Of a DNA stretch of 64,000 bases, positions 17,081-25,267 are shown piece by piece. Position numbers and translations under genes: made by a program. The notes under the pieces were generated by a model. The model was not told the origin of the DNA. It worked only from the letters and a program-made list of their open reading frames with translations, and did not search any database. The stretch comes from Pseudomonas hormoni (GTDB lineage: Bacteria; Pseudomonadota; Gammaproteobacteria; Pseudomonadales; Pseudomonadaceae). Location: positions 811,001 to 875,000 of the forward strand of contig NZ_CP075566.1 of NCBI RefSeq assembly GCF_018502625.1. Reading direction: 5' to 3'. The stretch's first letter is position 1. Every line of letters starts with the position of its first letter.

Positions 17081-17794
17081 ATGCAGGTATGCTCGTACCC
17101 TTCTATCAAAGAGGACGCGGAATTGTTTTTGGAGAAGTTTCAGGCCGGAGAGGCCGTAATCGCGGTGATGCTGGGTAACAGCATCGGCATGGGCTACAAC
17201 GCCACCGGTTACGAGGCGATTCATACACGCTACAACGACAGCCGTGGTTTTGCAGTGGAGCATCGCCTTGACGGTTCAATCGGCTATTCCGCAATGCTGC
17301 GTGATTACCTCAAGTCGAAGAACCCGGCTTCCCAACTGATCAATCTCAGCGGTGACGGTTGGGATACCAACGATCACCTGGGTATTACCTTACCGTCGAG
17401 TAGCGCGCCGCCTCATGAAAGCAGCGAGCTGATCATCAAGGGATTGAGTCCAAAGCCGGACGTCGTGTTCATCCCTTTGCAGGTGAATGACGCCAACCAC
17501 CTGATATCGGTCCCGGTGTTTGAGGCCAATACCCGGCGCTTGGTTGGCTCGATCCGGGATGCTGGTATAGAGCCGGTCATCGTGAAGGAAAATGACACCG
17601 CGATTAAGGATTACGAGCTATATCAGGCTCGTGTCTCTGAGATTGCCAGGGAAATGAAGGTGGAGGTGATCGACACCTACACGCCTACGAGAGGCCGTCC
17701 AGAATTGCGGTCCGATTACGCTCACGTAAACGATGCCGGGCATCAGGTGATTTTCGACCAGTATCGAAGCTGGCTAACGCCCGCGCCGCATTGA
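17081..17794 (+). CDS. SGNH/GDSL-type hydrolase
   Basis: 237-residue protein with the serine block GNSIGMG (Ser34) and the final block DYAHVNDAGHQ carrying the Asp and His of an SGNH triad. There is an Asn-containing LQVNDANH segment in between. No signal peptide is visible, so it is probably cytoplasmic. Such enzymes remove acyl groups from sugars or peptidoglycan or act as esterases. Its position 118 bases after the membrane protein in the island suggests a shared role in a surface polysaccharide, which is inference. Its GC content is nearer the core than its neighbour's. No strong ribosome site is seen; a start further in is possible. Confidence 0.7.
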   Translation: MQVCSYPSIKEDAELFLEKFQAGEAVIAVMLGNSIGMGYNATGYEAIHTRYNDSRGFAVEHRLDGSIGYSAMLRDYLKSKNPASQLINLSGDGWDTNDHLGITLPSSSAPPHESSELIIKGLSPKPDVVFIPLQVNDANHLISVPVFEANTRRLVGSIRDAGIEPVIVKENDTAIKDYELYQARVSEIAREMKVEVIDTYTPTRGRPELRSDYAHVNDAGHQVIFDQYRSWLTPAPH

Positions 17795-17811
17795 ACAATG
17801 CAAAACAATAA

Positions 17812-17836
17812 AGCCCGCCAAGTGCGGGCTTTTTTC
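17812..17836 (+). terminator. Rho-independent terminator after the SGNH hydrolase
   Basis: An agcccgc-caagt-gcgggct stem followed by a T run. Confidence 0.9.
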
Positions 17837-17997
17837 ATGCCTGGAGGAAGGGCCTGGCGTTTTTGTTTTGGGGGATTTTTGGGGGAAGAGCGCGGCTATC
17901 GCGTCGAGGTACACAGCAATGAAGTACGTCGTCCCGTGAATCAAGCTCATTGACTATCCTGCAATACAGAGCAACTGATCGAATGACAGGTGATGTC

Positions 17998-18330
17998 ATG
18001 AACAAATGGCAGCGTCTTTGGTTGTCTGTGAAGCTGATAGCAGCCACTGCGGCCTGCGTGACTGCGGCTGTTCAGGCTTTCCTCTACATGATGGAAAGCC
18101 AGGACGCAGTGCAAATTCATCCTTTGAGTATTTTGGTTGTCGGGCTGATCTTTGGTTTTATCAGCTATGGATTGCTTTCTCTGATTGAAAGGGGTGTACG
18201 GCGGCTCGTAGCTCGTTCTGACACTGTCGCCCCCGAACCTCGGGCAGAACTTGAGAGCGATGTGGGGCTGGTAGCGGATCAACCGCTAACCCTGTCATCT
18301 GATGCCCCGGCTCATCAGAAAAATCTGTGA
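17998..18330 (+). CDS. Small inner-membrane protein of unknown function
   Basis: 110 residues with two predicted membrane helices, roughly 10-35 (LIAATAACVTAAVQAFLYMM) and 45-65 (LSILVVGLIFGFISYGLLSL). An acidic, hydrophilic C-terminal tail follows. The ATG at 17998 has an aggtga site; a longer frame from 17950 is less likely. I do not recognise the family. It is convergent with the XRE-cupin regulator (7 bases apart) and marks the right end of the island-like segment. Confidence 0.6.
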   Translation: MNKWQRLWLSVKLIAATAACVTAAVQAFLYMMESQDAVQIHPLSILVVGLIFGFISYGLLSLIERGVRRLVARSDTVAPEPRAELESDVGLVADQPLTLSSDAPAHQKNL

Positions 18331-18337
18331 ACGGACC

Positions 18338-18952
18338 TCAAAACGAAGGCGGCGTAATCACCCAAATCACCACCGCATCCACTTCCCCGGGATTCCCGTA
18401 CCGATGCGGCTCCTGACTCGAAAAGCTGAAACTATCCCCTTCACTCAACTGAAAGTGCCGCTCCCCCACCCACAACTCGAAACTCCCCGAAAGCAGATAC
18501 CCAGCCTCTTCACCCTCATGGCTGTAACTCTGCTGGCTGTAAGTGCCCGGCGGAAACCGCGAGTGCAGCATCTCCAGCTGCCGGTTCGGCTGCGGTGTCA
18601 GCAGATGATCCACGATGCCGTCTTCGTAATGCACGCTCATCCGGCTGTTCTTGCGCACGACAATGCCGTCGTCTTCGGGCGCAGTCTGCGCTTCGCTGGC
18701 AAAGAACCACTGAATGGTCACGCCCAGGCTACGGGCGATGTTAAAGAGGGCGGGGATGGAGGGGTAGGCCAGGTTTCGTTCAAGCTGGCTGATGTATCCC
18801 GCCGTCAGCTCGCTCATCTGGGCCAGTTCCGCGAGAGTCATGCCCCGGCGTTTGCGCAGGCCACGAATGCGTGTGCCGAGAAAATGCGGTTCTGCCGTTG
18901 CGCTGTCCTGTGTGGGCGCGCTGTTGGCAGGCGGCATCTTGCTGTTGCTCAT
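18338..18952 (-). CDS. XRE-family regulator with C-terminal cupin domain (PuuR-like)
   Basis: DNA-binding regulator of 204 residues. The helix-turn-helix is at about residues 30-75 (RKRRGMTLAELAQMSELTAG then YISQLERNLAYPS). A cupin_2 sensor domain covers about 125-200 (YSHEGEEAGYLLSGSFELWV). Proteins of this design often control polyamine or amino-acid catabolism. It stands next to a flavoprotein amine dehydrogenase-like gene and, beyond it, a PotD-type binding protein, which fits that role. The ATG at 18952 has a ggag site 8 bases upstream; a TTG 12 bases further out is not preferred. Confidence 0.85.
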   Translation of the reverse strand: MSNSKMPPANSAPTQDSATAEPHFLGTRIRGLRKRRGMTLAELAQMSELTAGYISQLERNLAYPSIPALFNIARSLGVTIQWFFASEAQTAPEDDGIVVRKNSRMSVHYEDGIVDHLLTPQPNRQLEMLHSRFPPGTYSQQSYSHEGEEAGYLLSGSFELWVGERHFQLSEGDSFSFSSQEPHRYGNPGEVDAVVIWVITPPSF

Positions 18953-19003
18953 GGCGTGCTCCAAACCGGGGCTACTGTAAAAGCCCCGGAGTATAAAACA
19001 GCC

Positions 19004-20965
19004 TCAAAGCTCCCAGGCGACTTTCAATCCTTCGTAGATGGCTTCTTCGGCGGTGCGCGGGGCGAGGCAGTCGCCGATGCGCCGGAACTCCACCAGTCCT
19101 TGCAGTTCGGCGCCCAGGGTGTCGACCGGTTGATGTCCCTGACAGAGGACCAGTGTGTCGATGTTTTCGAACAACATCGGTTCGCCACTGGCAGTGTGTT
19201 GCAGGTAGACAGTGTTGTCGTCGCAACCATACAGGCGGGCGTAAGGCGTGATCGGGATACCGAGTTTGTGCAGTTCGCCGGCCAGTTGATCGCGCACGTA
19301 CAGCGGCAGGTTTTCCCCGCAGTGGGTGCCGTTGACCGCCAGTTGCACTTGATGCCCGGCGCGCACCAGGCGTTCGGCGATGCCGGGGCCGATCCAGTCG
19401 GCGCGCCAGTCGACGACCACCACCGAACGGCCGATTGGCACCTCATCGCGCAGCACTTGCCAGGCGTCCACCACCTGCAACTCGCCGCCGCGCTCGAACG
19501 TTGGCCAGTAAGGTTCGGCGCCCGTGGCGACGATCACCATGTCCGGCCGTTCGCGCTCCACCAGTGCCCGGTCGACGCGGGTGTTGCGCACAACGCGCAC
19601 GCCGGCCAGTTCCATTTCCCGTTGCAGGTTGGTGCTGGCGCCGCCGAACTCGGCGCGCCTTGGTAAAAGTTGCGCGAGCAAAACCTGGCCACCCAGTTGC
19701 GAACTGGCTTCGTAGAGGGTCACGTCATGTCCACGCTGGGCGGCGACTGCAGCGGCTTTCATTCCGGCGGGGCCACCGCCGGCGATCATGATGCGTTTGC
19801 GATGCACTGTCGGTTGCCGGTTGCCGAAAATCAGCTCGCGGCCGGTTTCCGGATGCTGGATGCAGGAAATGGGCAGGCCCTTGTGGAAGTGGCCGATGCA
19901 CGCCTGATTGCAGGCGATGCAGGCGCGCACATCCTCGACGCGGCCGGTGTCGGTTTTGTTGGGCATTTGCGGATCGCAGATCAGGGCGCGGGTCATGCCG
20001 CAGACATCGGCCTGGCCGCGCGCGAGGATCAGCTCGGCTTCCTGCGGCTGGTTGATGCGCCCGGTGACGAACAACGGAATCGACAGGCTGGCCTTGAACG
20101 TCCCGGCTTCCTTGGCCAGGTATGCGGCTTCGATCGCCATCGGCGGCACGATGTGCACCGCACCGCCCAGCGATGCCGAGGTGCCGGCGACGATGTGCAC
20201 GTAATCCAGACTCGGTTGCAGCGATTGCACGGCGGCCAGGGATTCGTCCTCGGTCAGCCCTTCGGGGTCGCGTTCATCGGCGGAGATGCGCAGGCCGATG
20301 ATGAAATGTTCATCGGTGTTGGCGCGCACGGCTGCAATCACTTCACGCAAAAAACGCAGGCGCTGCTCGAGGTCGCCGTTGTAGCCATCGGTGCGGCGGT
20401 TGACCCGCGGATTGATGAATTGCGCCGGCAGGTAACCGTGGCTGGCGACCACTTCCACGCCATCGATGCCGGCCTGATACAGACGTCGGGCTGCGGCGCC
20501 ATAACCGGCGACGATCTCATCGATCATCGCTTGATCCAGCGCTCGTGGCATCACCCGGAAACGCTCGTTGGGCACTGCCGAAGGCGAGTAGGCGACCGCC
20601 AGCAGGCCATCGCTGGACTCCATGATTTCCCGGCCCGGATGGAAGATCTGCGACAGCACCACCGTGCCGTGAGCATGGCAGCGTTCCGCGATTTTTCGGT
20701 AGCCCTCGATGCAGGCGTCGTCAGTGGCCATCAGCACGTGAGAGGTGTAACGCGCGCTGTCATGCACGCCGGCCACTTGCAGCACGATCAGCCCGACACC
20801 GCCTTCGGCGCGCGCGGCGTGATAGGCGATCAGTGGGTCGTTGACCAGATTGTCGGTGGGCATCGAGGTGTCGTGACCGCTGGACATGATGCGGTTTTTC
20901 AGCCGTTTGCCACGCAGCTGCAAGGGTTCGAAAAGGTGTGCAAAAGCGGGGGACGAGGTCGGCAT
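19004..20965 (-). CDS. FMN/Fe-S/FAD oxidoreductase, dienoyl-CoA reductase / trimethylamine dehydrogenase family
   Basis: 653-residue three-part flavoenzyme. The N-terminal old-yellow-enzyme barrel (about 1-340) binds FMN. A 4Fe-4S site follows with spacing CX2CX3CX11C near residues 345-365. The C-terminal half carries a Rossmann motif (IMIAGGGPAGMKAA near residue 390) and a second nucleotide-binding fold. The family includes 2,4-dienoyl-CoA reductase, trimethylamine dehydrogenase, and dimethylglycine and N-methylproline demethylases. With a polyamine-type binding protein divergent from it and a PuuR-like regulator downstream, an N-methylated amine or betaine substrate is my inference. Confidence 0.85.
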   Translation of the reverse strand: MPTSSPAFAHLFEPLQLRGKRLKNRIMSSGHDTSMPTDNLVNDPLIAYHAARAEGGVGLIVLQVAGVHDSARYTSHVLMATDDACIEGYRKIAERCHAHGTVVLSQIFHPGREIMESSDGLLAVAYSPSAVPNERFRVMPRALDQAMIDEIVAGYGAAARRLYQAGIDGVEVVASHGYLPAQFINPRVNRRTDGYNGDLEQRLRFLREVIAAVRANTDEHFIIGLRISADERDPEGLTEDESLAAVQSLQPSLDYVHIVAGTSASLGGAVHIVPPMAIEAAYLAKEAGTFKASLSIPLFVTGRINQPQEAELILARGQADVCGMTRALICDPQMPNKTDTGRVEDVRACIACNQACIGHFHKGLPISCIQHPETGRELIFGNRQPTVHRKRIMIAGGGPAGMKAAAVAAQRGHDVTLYEASSQLGGQVLLAQLLPRRAEFGGASTNLQREMELAGVRVVRNTRVDRALVERERPDMVIVATGAEPYWPTFERGGELQVVDAWQVLRDEVPIGRSVVVVDWRADWIGPGIAERLVRAGHQVQLAVNGTHCGENLPLYVRDQLAGELHKLGIPITPYARLYGCDDNTVYLQHTASGEPMLFENIDTLVLCQGHQPVDTLGAELQGLVEFRRIGDCLAPRTAEEAIYEGLKVAWEL

Positions 20966-21181
20966 GGGACGGATACTCCAGGCAGGCTGAAGCCGAAAGG
21001 CCGGGTTTTCGGCGTTGTTATTATTGACCTATAGAAATTTACCTTCAGTAAAAAATCAACTTGTTTTTTTACTATGGCTCGCAGTAGATTCTTTTTGCGC
21101 CTGTAGCTGGGGCGAACCTCACAACAATAAAAAAGGGTCACGCGGCGTTGCGTCGCGCGGCACCTGCAAGAGGATCCACTG

Positions 21182-22231
21182 ATGAAATCGAACACGCTCA
21201 AGCACGGTTTTTATCCCTTGTTGCTGTCGCTGGCCGTGGGCCTCGGCAGTGCTCAGGCAGCGCCGGAAATGGTGGTGGTGGGTTACGGCGGCGCTGGCCA
21301 GAAGGCTCAGGATGTGGCGTTTTTTCAACCGTTCAGCGCGGCGGATCACAGCAAATTGATCCAGAGCGAATACAACGGCGAGATGGCCCGGATCAAAGTG
21401 ATGGTCGACACCGGCAACGCTGATTGGGACGTGGTGCAGATCGAAGGCCCGGACCTGATGCGCGGTTGTGACGAAGGCATGTACGAAAAACTGGACTGGA
21501 AAAGTCTGGGGCGGGTCGAGCAATTGATTCCCGATGCCGCGCAGGCGTGCGGTTCGGCGGCGCTGGTGTGGAGCGTGGCGATTGCCTACGACACGCAAAA
21601 ACTGGCGCAGGCCCCGACGTCCTGGGCCGACTTCTGGGACGTGCAGAAAATCCCCGGCAAACGCGGCCTGCGCAAACGCGCGGTGTACAACCTGGAATTC
21701 GCCTTGCTGGCCGACGGGGTGAACGTCGAGGACGTTTATTCGGTGTTGAACACTCCGCAAGGCGTCGACCGCGCCTTCGCCAAACTCACCGAACTCAAAC
21801 CCTACATCCAGTGGTGGGAGGCCGGCGCGCAACCGGCGCAATGGCTGACGGCCGGGGACGTGGTGATGACGTCCACCTACAGTGGACGTGTGGCCGCCGC
21901 CGCACAAAATGGTAGCCACCTCGGATTGGTCTGGCCGGGCAGCCTGTATGGCATGGATTACTGGGCGATCATCAAAGGCTCGAAACATGTCGATCAGGCC
22001 AAGCGCTTCATTGCCTTCGCCAACCAGCCGGATGCCCAGGTCAAGTATGTCGAGCAGATCCCTTATGGCCCGACCAATACCGAAGCCGCCGCCCGGCTGG
22101 ATAGCAAACTGGCGCAATGGGTGCCCACGGCTCCGCAAAATCTCAAGGGTGCGCTGTCCATGGACGTGGCGTTCTGGGTCGATCACGGCGAAGAGCTGGA
22201 GGAGCGATTCAACGCCTGGGCCAGTAAGTAA
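21182..22231 (+). CDS. PotD/PotF-type ABC transporter periplasmic binding protein (orphan)
   Basis: 349-residue periplasmic solute-binding protein. The signal peptide ends GSAQA near residue 27. The body has the PotD-family pattern of VVQIEGPDLMRGCDEGMYEK, PTSWADFWDV, WLTAGDVVMTSTYSGRV and YWAIIKGSKHVDQAKRFIAF. The likely ligand is a polyamine or other small amine. No permease or ATPase gene is near it, so it must use components encoded elsewhere, or act as a sensor. A gagg site precedes the ATG. It is divergent from the flavoenzyme, with about 215 bases between them. Confidence 0.88.
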   Translation: MKSNTLKHGFYPLLLSLAVGLGSAQAAPEMVVVGYGGAGQKAQDVAFFQPFSAADHSKLIQSEYNGEMARIKVMVDTGNADWDVVQIEGPDLMRGCDEGMYEKLDWKSLGRVEQLIPDAAQACGSAALVWSVAIAYDTQKLAQAPTSWADFWDVQKIPGKRGLRKRAVYNLEFALLADGVNVEDVYSVLNTPQGVDRAFAKLTELKPYIQWWEAGAQPAQWLTAGDVVMTSTYSGRVAAAAQNGSHLGLVWPGSLYGMDYWAIIKGSKHVDQAKRFIAFANQPDAQVKYVEQIPYGPTNTEAAARLDSKLAQWVPTAPQNLKGALSMDVAFWVDHGEELEERFNAWASK

Positions 22232-22239
22232 CAAGAATT

Positions 22240-22276
22240 GGCTGGACGTTGTAAGGCGTCCAGCCTTCTTTTTTTT
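22240..22276 (+). terminator. Rho-independent terminator after the binding protein
   Basis: A ggctggacg / cgtccagcc stem followed by a long T run. Confidence 0.92.
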
Positions 22277-22508
22277 GTGAGAACCGGCATCGTACCCGCG
22301 TAAGAAAAATAAGCCTGTTCACAGGAAAAATGACCAAGTCTAGTAGCTCGAATTACTACCCCCTGTATCTGTTGGCCGCCCGGGGAATCAAGGGGGGTTC
22401 CCTAGAAATATCCCCTGACACTGAAAGACCTCGCCGCAAAAAATCCTCATCTACTCTGGTTTCGCAGGTCACTGATCTGCGGTTATCAGCCATCGCAAGG
22501 AGCGATCA

Positions 22509-22700
22509 ATGTATTTTGAGATTTACAGGCAAACCCGTGGCACCCCTCAGACTGGCAAAGGTCAATGGCGGTGGCGCTTGAGGGCGGGGAACAATGAAAC
22601 GATTGCCAGCGGCGAGGCGTACGTCAACAAGGCGGATTGCGCGCATGCCATCAGCTTGATGAAGGGGACTCACGATCACACCCCGGTGAAGGAAATCTAA
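22509..22700 (+). CDS. DUF1508 / YegP-family small protein
   Basis: 63-residue protein with the DUF1508 pattern: FEIYRQ at the start, then QWRWRLRAGNNETIASGEAY and KADCAHAISLMKG. The repeat unit usually occurs in tandem in YegP; a single unit is present here. The function of the family is not settled. A caaggagcgatca site precedes the ATG, and a terminator follows. Confidence 0.85.
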   Translation: MYFEIYRQTRGTPQTGKGQWRWRLRAGNNETIASGEAYVNKADCAHAISLMKGTHDHTPVKEI

Positions 22701-22712
22701 ACCTCAGGTGGT

Positions 22713-22742
22713 GAAGCTGCTCAGTGAGAGCAGCTTCTTTGC
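22713..22742 (+). terminator. Rho-independent terminator after the DUF1508 gene
   Basis: A gaagctgctc / gagcagcttc stem followed by TTT. Confidence 0.88.
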
Positions 22743-22847
22743 AAGCAACCTTGCGCCCGGATCAAACGCAGACTGCTTGAGTCGCATAGACGCCGCTTGC
22801 GACAGCTACCTAAACTGTCAGCAGATTTGAGGACTGGGGGGCAGTGG

Positions 22848-23774
22848 ATGAATCGCAACGAACTACGCAAGGCGGATATCAACCTGATGGTGGTGTTCGA
22901 AACCTTGATGCTCGAACGCAACGTCACCCGGGTGGCGGAGAAGTTGTTTCTCGGGCAGCCGACCATCAGTTCGGCGCTCAACCGCTTGCGCACGATGTTC
23001 AACGATCCGCTGTTCATTCGCGTCGGTCATCGCATGGAGCCGACCGCCAGGGCCGAGGAGCTGATTCAGTACTTGTCGCCAGCGCTGGATTCGCTGTCAG
23101 TGGCCTTGAGCCTGACCCATGATTTCGACCCCGCCAGCAGCACCATGACCTTCCGCATCGGGCTGTCGGACGATGTCGAGTTTGGTCTTCTGCCGCCGTT
23201 GCTGCGTGCCCTGCGCCAGGAAGCGCCGAAGGTGGTGTTTGTGGTGCAGCATGTGGATTACTGGCGGATTCCCGATTTGCTGGCGTCCGGCGATATCACC
23301 GTTGGTATCAGCCAGACCCGCGGCCTCCCGGCCAATGCCAAGCGCAAATTGCTGCGGCACATCCAGCCCAGCATCTTGCGTGCCGATGCGTCCGACACGC
23401 CGCTGACCCTCGATGAATATTGTTCGCGCCCTCATGTGCTGGTGTCCCACACCGCCAATGTCAGTGGTTACGCCGATGAGTGGCTGGCGGAGATCGGTCG
23501 TACGCGTCAGGTGGTTTTATCCGTGCCGCAATACAGTTCGTTGCCAGCCTTGCTCGCCGGAACCGATCTGATTGCCAGCCTGCCGGATTACACCGCCGAA
23601 GCGATGGCAGCCTCTGGTCAGCTGTTCAAAGAGCCTTTTCCGTTCAAGACACCGACCCTGGACCTGTCCATGGTCTGGCTCAGTCACGTCGACACCGATC
23701 CCGCCGAACGCTGGTTGCGTTCGCGCCTGGAGGCGTTCATGAGTGAGCGCTTCGAGTCACCACCGTCCCGGTGA
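22848..23774 (+). CDS. LysR-family transcriptional regulator
   Basis: 308 residues. The N-terminal winged helix-turn-helix (about 10-70) reads INLMVVFETLMLERNVTRVA then LFLGQPTISSALNRLR, the LysR pattern. The effector domain spans about 100-300. The frame continues upstream to 22797, but the ATG at 22848 gives the standard N terminus. It is followed 57 bases later by the CHMI-like isomerase on the same strand. The target and ligand are not evident. Confidence 0.9.
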   Translation: MNRNELRKADINLMVVFETLMLERNVTRVAEKLFLGQPTISSALNRLRTMFNDPLFIRVGHRMEPTARAEELIQYLSPALDSLSVALSLTHDFDPASSTMTFRIGLSDDVEFGLLPPLLRALRQEAPKVVFVVQHVDYWRIPDLLASGDITVGISQTRGLPANAKRKLLRHIQPSILRADASDTPLTLDEYCSRPHVLVSHTANVSGYADEWLAEIGRTRQVVLSVPQYSSLPALLAGTDLIASLPDYTAEAMAASGQLFKEPFPFKTPTLDLSMVWLSHVDTDPAERWLRSRLEAFMSERFESPPSR

Positions 23775-23831
23775 GCAGGACAACTCTGTGATATATGTAC
23801 GACCTTTCCGCCCACCCCAAGGAGCCACGTC

Positions 23832-24197
23832 ATGCCCCACCTGCACATGGAATACACCGCCAACCTGCCCGAGCTGAATGCCGATGTGGCACTGATCCGG
23901 CTGAACAATACGCTGGTGGCTTCCGGTCAGTTTGCTGCCGAATACGACATCAAGAGTCGCGCGGTGAAAGTCGAGACGTTCAAGGTCGGTACGGCATTGG
24001 CTGAGCGGGCGTTCGTGCATGTGAAGCTGGCGTTGTTGAGTGGTCGCTCGCCGGCGATCAAAAAACAGTTGTCCGAAAGCCTGCTGGCCGTGGTGCAGGA
24101 ACTGTGTGAATGGCCAACGGGCTTGGAAGTCCAGCTGGCCGTGGAAATCCTCGACATCGATCGAGAGTCCTACAGCAAAGTCGCCATCAACAACTGA
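23832..24197 (+). CDS. 5-carboxymethyl-2-hydroxymuconate isomerase family (HpaF-like)
   Basis: 121-residue tautomerase-fold protein starting MPHLHMEYTANLPE. The proline after the initiator Met is the catalytic base in this family, and the length is that of CHMI. The classical enzyme acts in homoprotocatechuate breakdown, but no other hpa genes are in the window. Its substrate here may therefore differ. The LysR gene just upstream may regulate it. It is convergent with the second LysR gene (3 bases between them). Confidence 0.88.
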   Translation: MPHLHMEYTANLPELNADVALIRLNNTLVASGQFAAEYDIKSRAVKVETFKVGTALAERAFVHVKLALLSGRSPAIKKQLSESLLAVVQELCEWPTGLEVQLAVEILDIDRESYSKVAINN

Positions 24198-24200
24198 GTC

Positions 24201-25136
24201 TCAGGTCATATCCTGCTGGGTGCAGGCCTGCACCACCTGCTCACGCAACCAGGAATTGGCGCAGTCCTCATCGGCACTTTGACTCCACTGCATGTCGAGG
24301 GTGAACCCCGGCAGACCGTTGGGCGCTTCGCAGTGATTGAAGATGGCGTCGCTGGCCAGCAACTGCTGGATGCGTCGGGGCAGGGTGACGATGAAGTCGG
24401 TGCCGGTGATCATTTTCAGTGCCGCGCTGTAGCTGTTGGATCGCGCGACGATCTGCCGTTTTTGCGCCTGCTGCGCCAACCAGCCGTCGACCATGTTGGT
24501 GGTGGACGTCCAGGGTGTCGGAAATACATGCCGGCGTTCGGTAAAGGCTTGCAGGCTCAAACGCGGCTCCAGCGGTGTGGCGCGTTTATCGAAGACACAG
24601 ACCAGATCATCTTCCAGCAGCATCCGGGATTTGAAGTCGGTGTGATTGCGATGAAAGTTCGGGCCGAAACAAATCACCAGATCGAGGCTGCCGTCGCGCA
24701 GTTCCTCGGCCGGGATGTCGGTTTCGAACTTGTGCATGTTGACCATCACCGGCCAGCCGGCGAAATCGAAACGTTTCAACAGGCGCGGCAGGATCAGCTG
24801 CTCGAAGTATTCCGGTGCGCAAATGTTGAAGGTGACCGGTTGCAAGTTGGGGTCGAACGTTGGTGCACCGGCGTGACACAGGTTGATGCTTTCCAGGATT
24901 TTCAGCACGTGGGTGTACATGGTGCTGGCTTTGTAGGTGGGCCGCATACCGGCGCGGGTATTGATGAACAACTCGTCCTCGAAACCGGTGCGCAGCTTTT
25001 TCAGGCAGTAACTCACGGTGGACTGGCTGACGCAGAGTGTTTCGGACACGCTGGTGACGCTGCTTTGTTCATACACGGCCACAAACACCATGAGGTCCTG
25101 CATGTCGAGTTTTCTAAGCAAGTTACTGTTCAGCAT
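24201..25136 (-). CDS. LysR-family transcriptional regulator
   Basis: 311 residues with an N-terminal helix-turn-helix (MVFVAVYEQSSVTSVSETLC, SQSTVSYCLKKLR; about 15-65) and a LysR substrate-binding domain. The open frame runs on upstream through the DMT transporter region. The ATG at 25136 restores the normal LysR length and N terminus. It lies downstream of the DMT and CynX-type transporter genes on the same strand, so it may be their regulator (inference). Confidence 0.88.
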   Translation of the reverse strand: MLNSNLLRKLDMQDLMVFVAVYEQSSVTSVSETLCVSQSTVSYCLKKLRTGFEDELFINTRAGMRPTYKASTMYTHVLKILESINLCHAGAPTFDPNLQPVTFNICAPEYFEQLILPRLLKRFDFAGWPVMVNMHKFETDIPAEELRDGSLDLVICFGPNFHRNHTDFKSRMLLEDDLVCVFDKRATPLEPRLSLQAFTERRHVFPTPWTSTTNMVDGWLAQQAQKRQIVARSNSYSAALKMITGTDFIVTLPRRIQQLLASDAIFNHCEAPNGLPGFTLDMQWSQSADEDCANSWLREQVVQACTQQDMT

Positions 25137-25267
25137 CCATTCGTCTCGCTGTGATCCTTGCGCTGATTGAGCGCAAACTCGTGCGAACGATCCTAGCGGA
25201 ACGGTGGTGCCAGGAGAATGACCTGTAGGAAGTTTCACTAATAGTTGTGAGGCAGTGCCGGTGACCT

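Noticed and set aside
13238..18400. A second copy of the tRNA-Ser 3' end as the right attachment site of the island
   Set aside because: I looked for tctctccgcc-type repeats up to 18.4 kb and found none, so I do not mark an attachment pair.
18302..19666. Long plus-strand open frame of 454 codons opposite the XRE-cupin and flavoenzyme genes
   Set aside because: It is antisense to two well-supported genes, and its product has no recognisable domain. It arises from high-GC third-position bias.
19670..21034. Second long plus-strand open frame of 454 codons opposite the flavoenzyme
   Set aside because: It lies antisense to the 653-residue enzyme, which has clear Fe-S and Rossmann motifs. No ribosome site or domain supports it.
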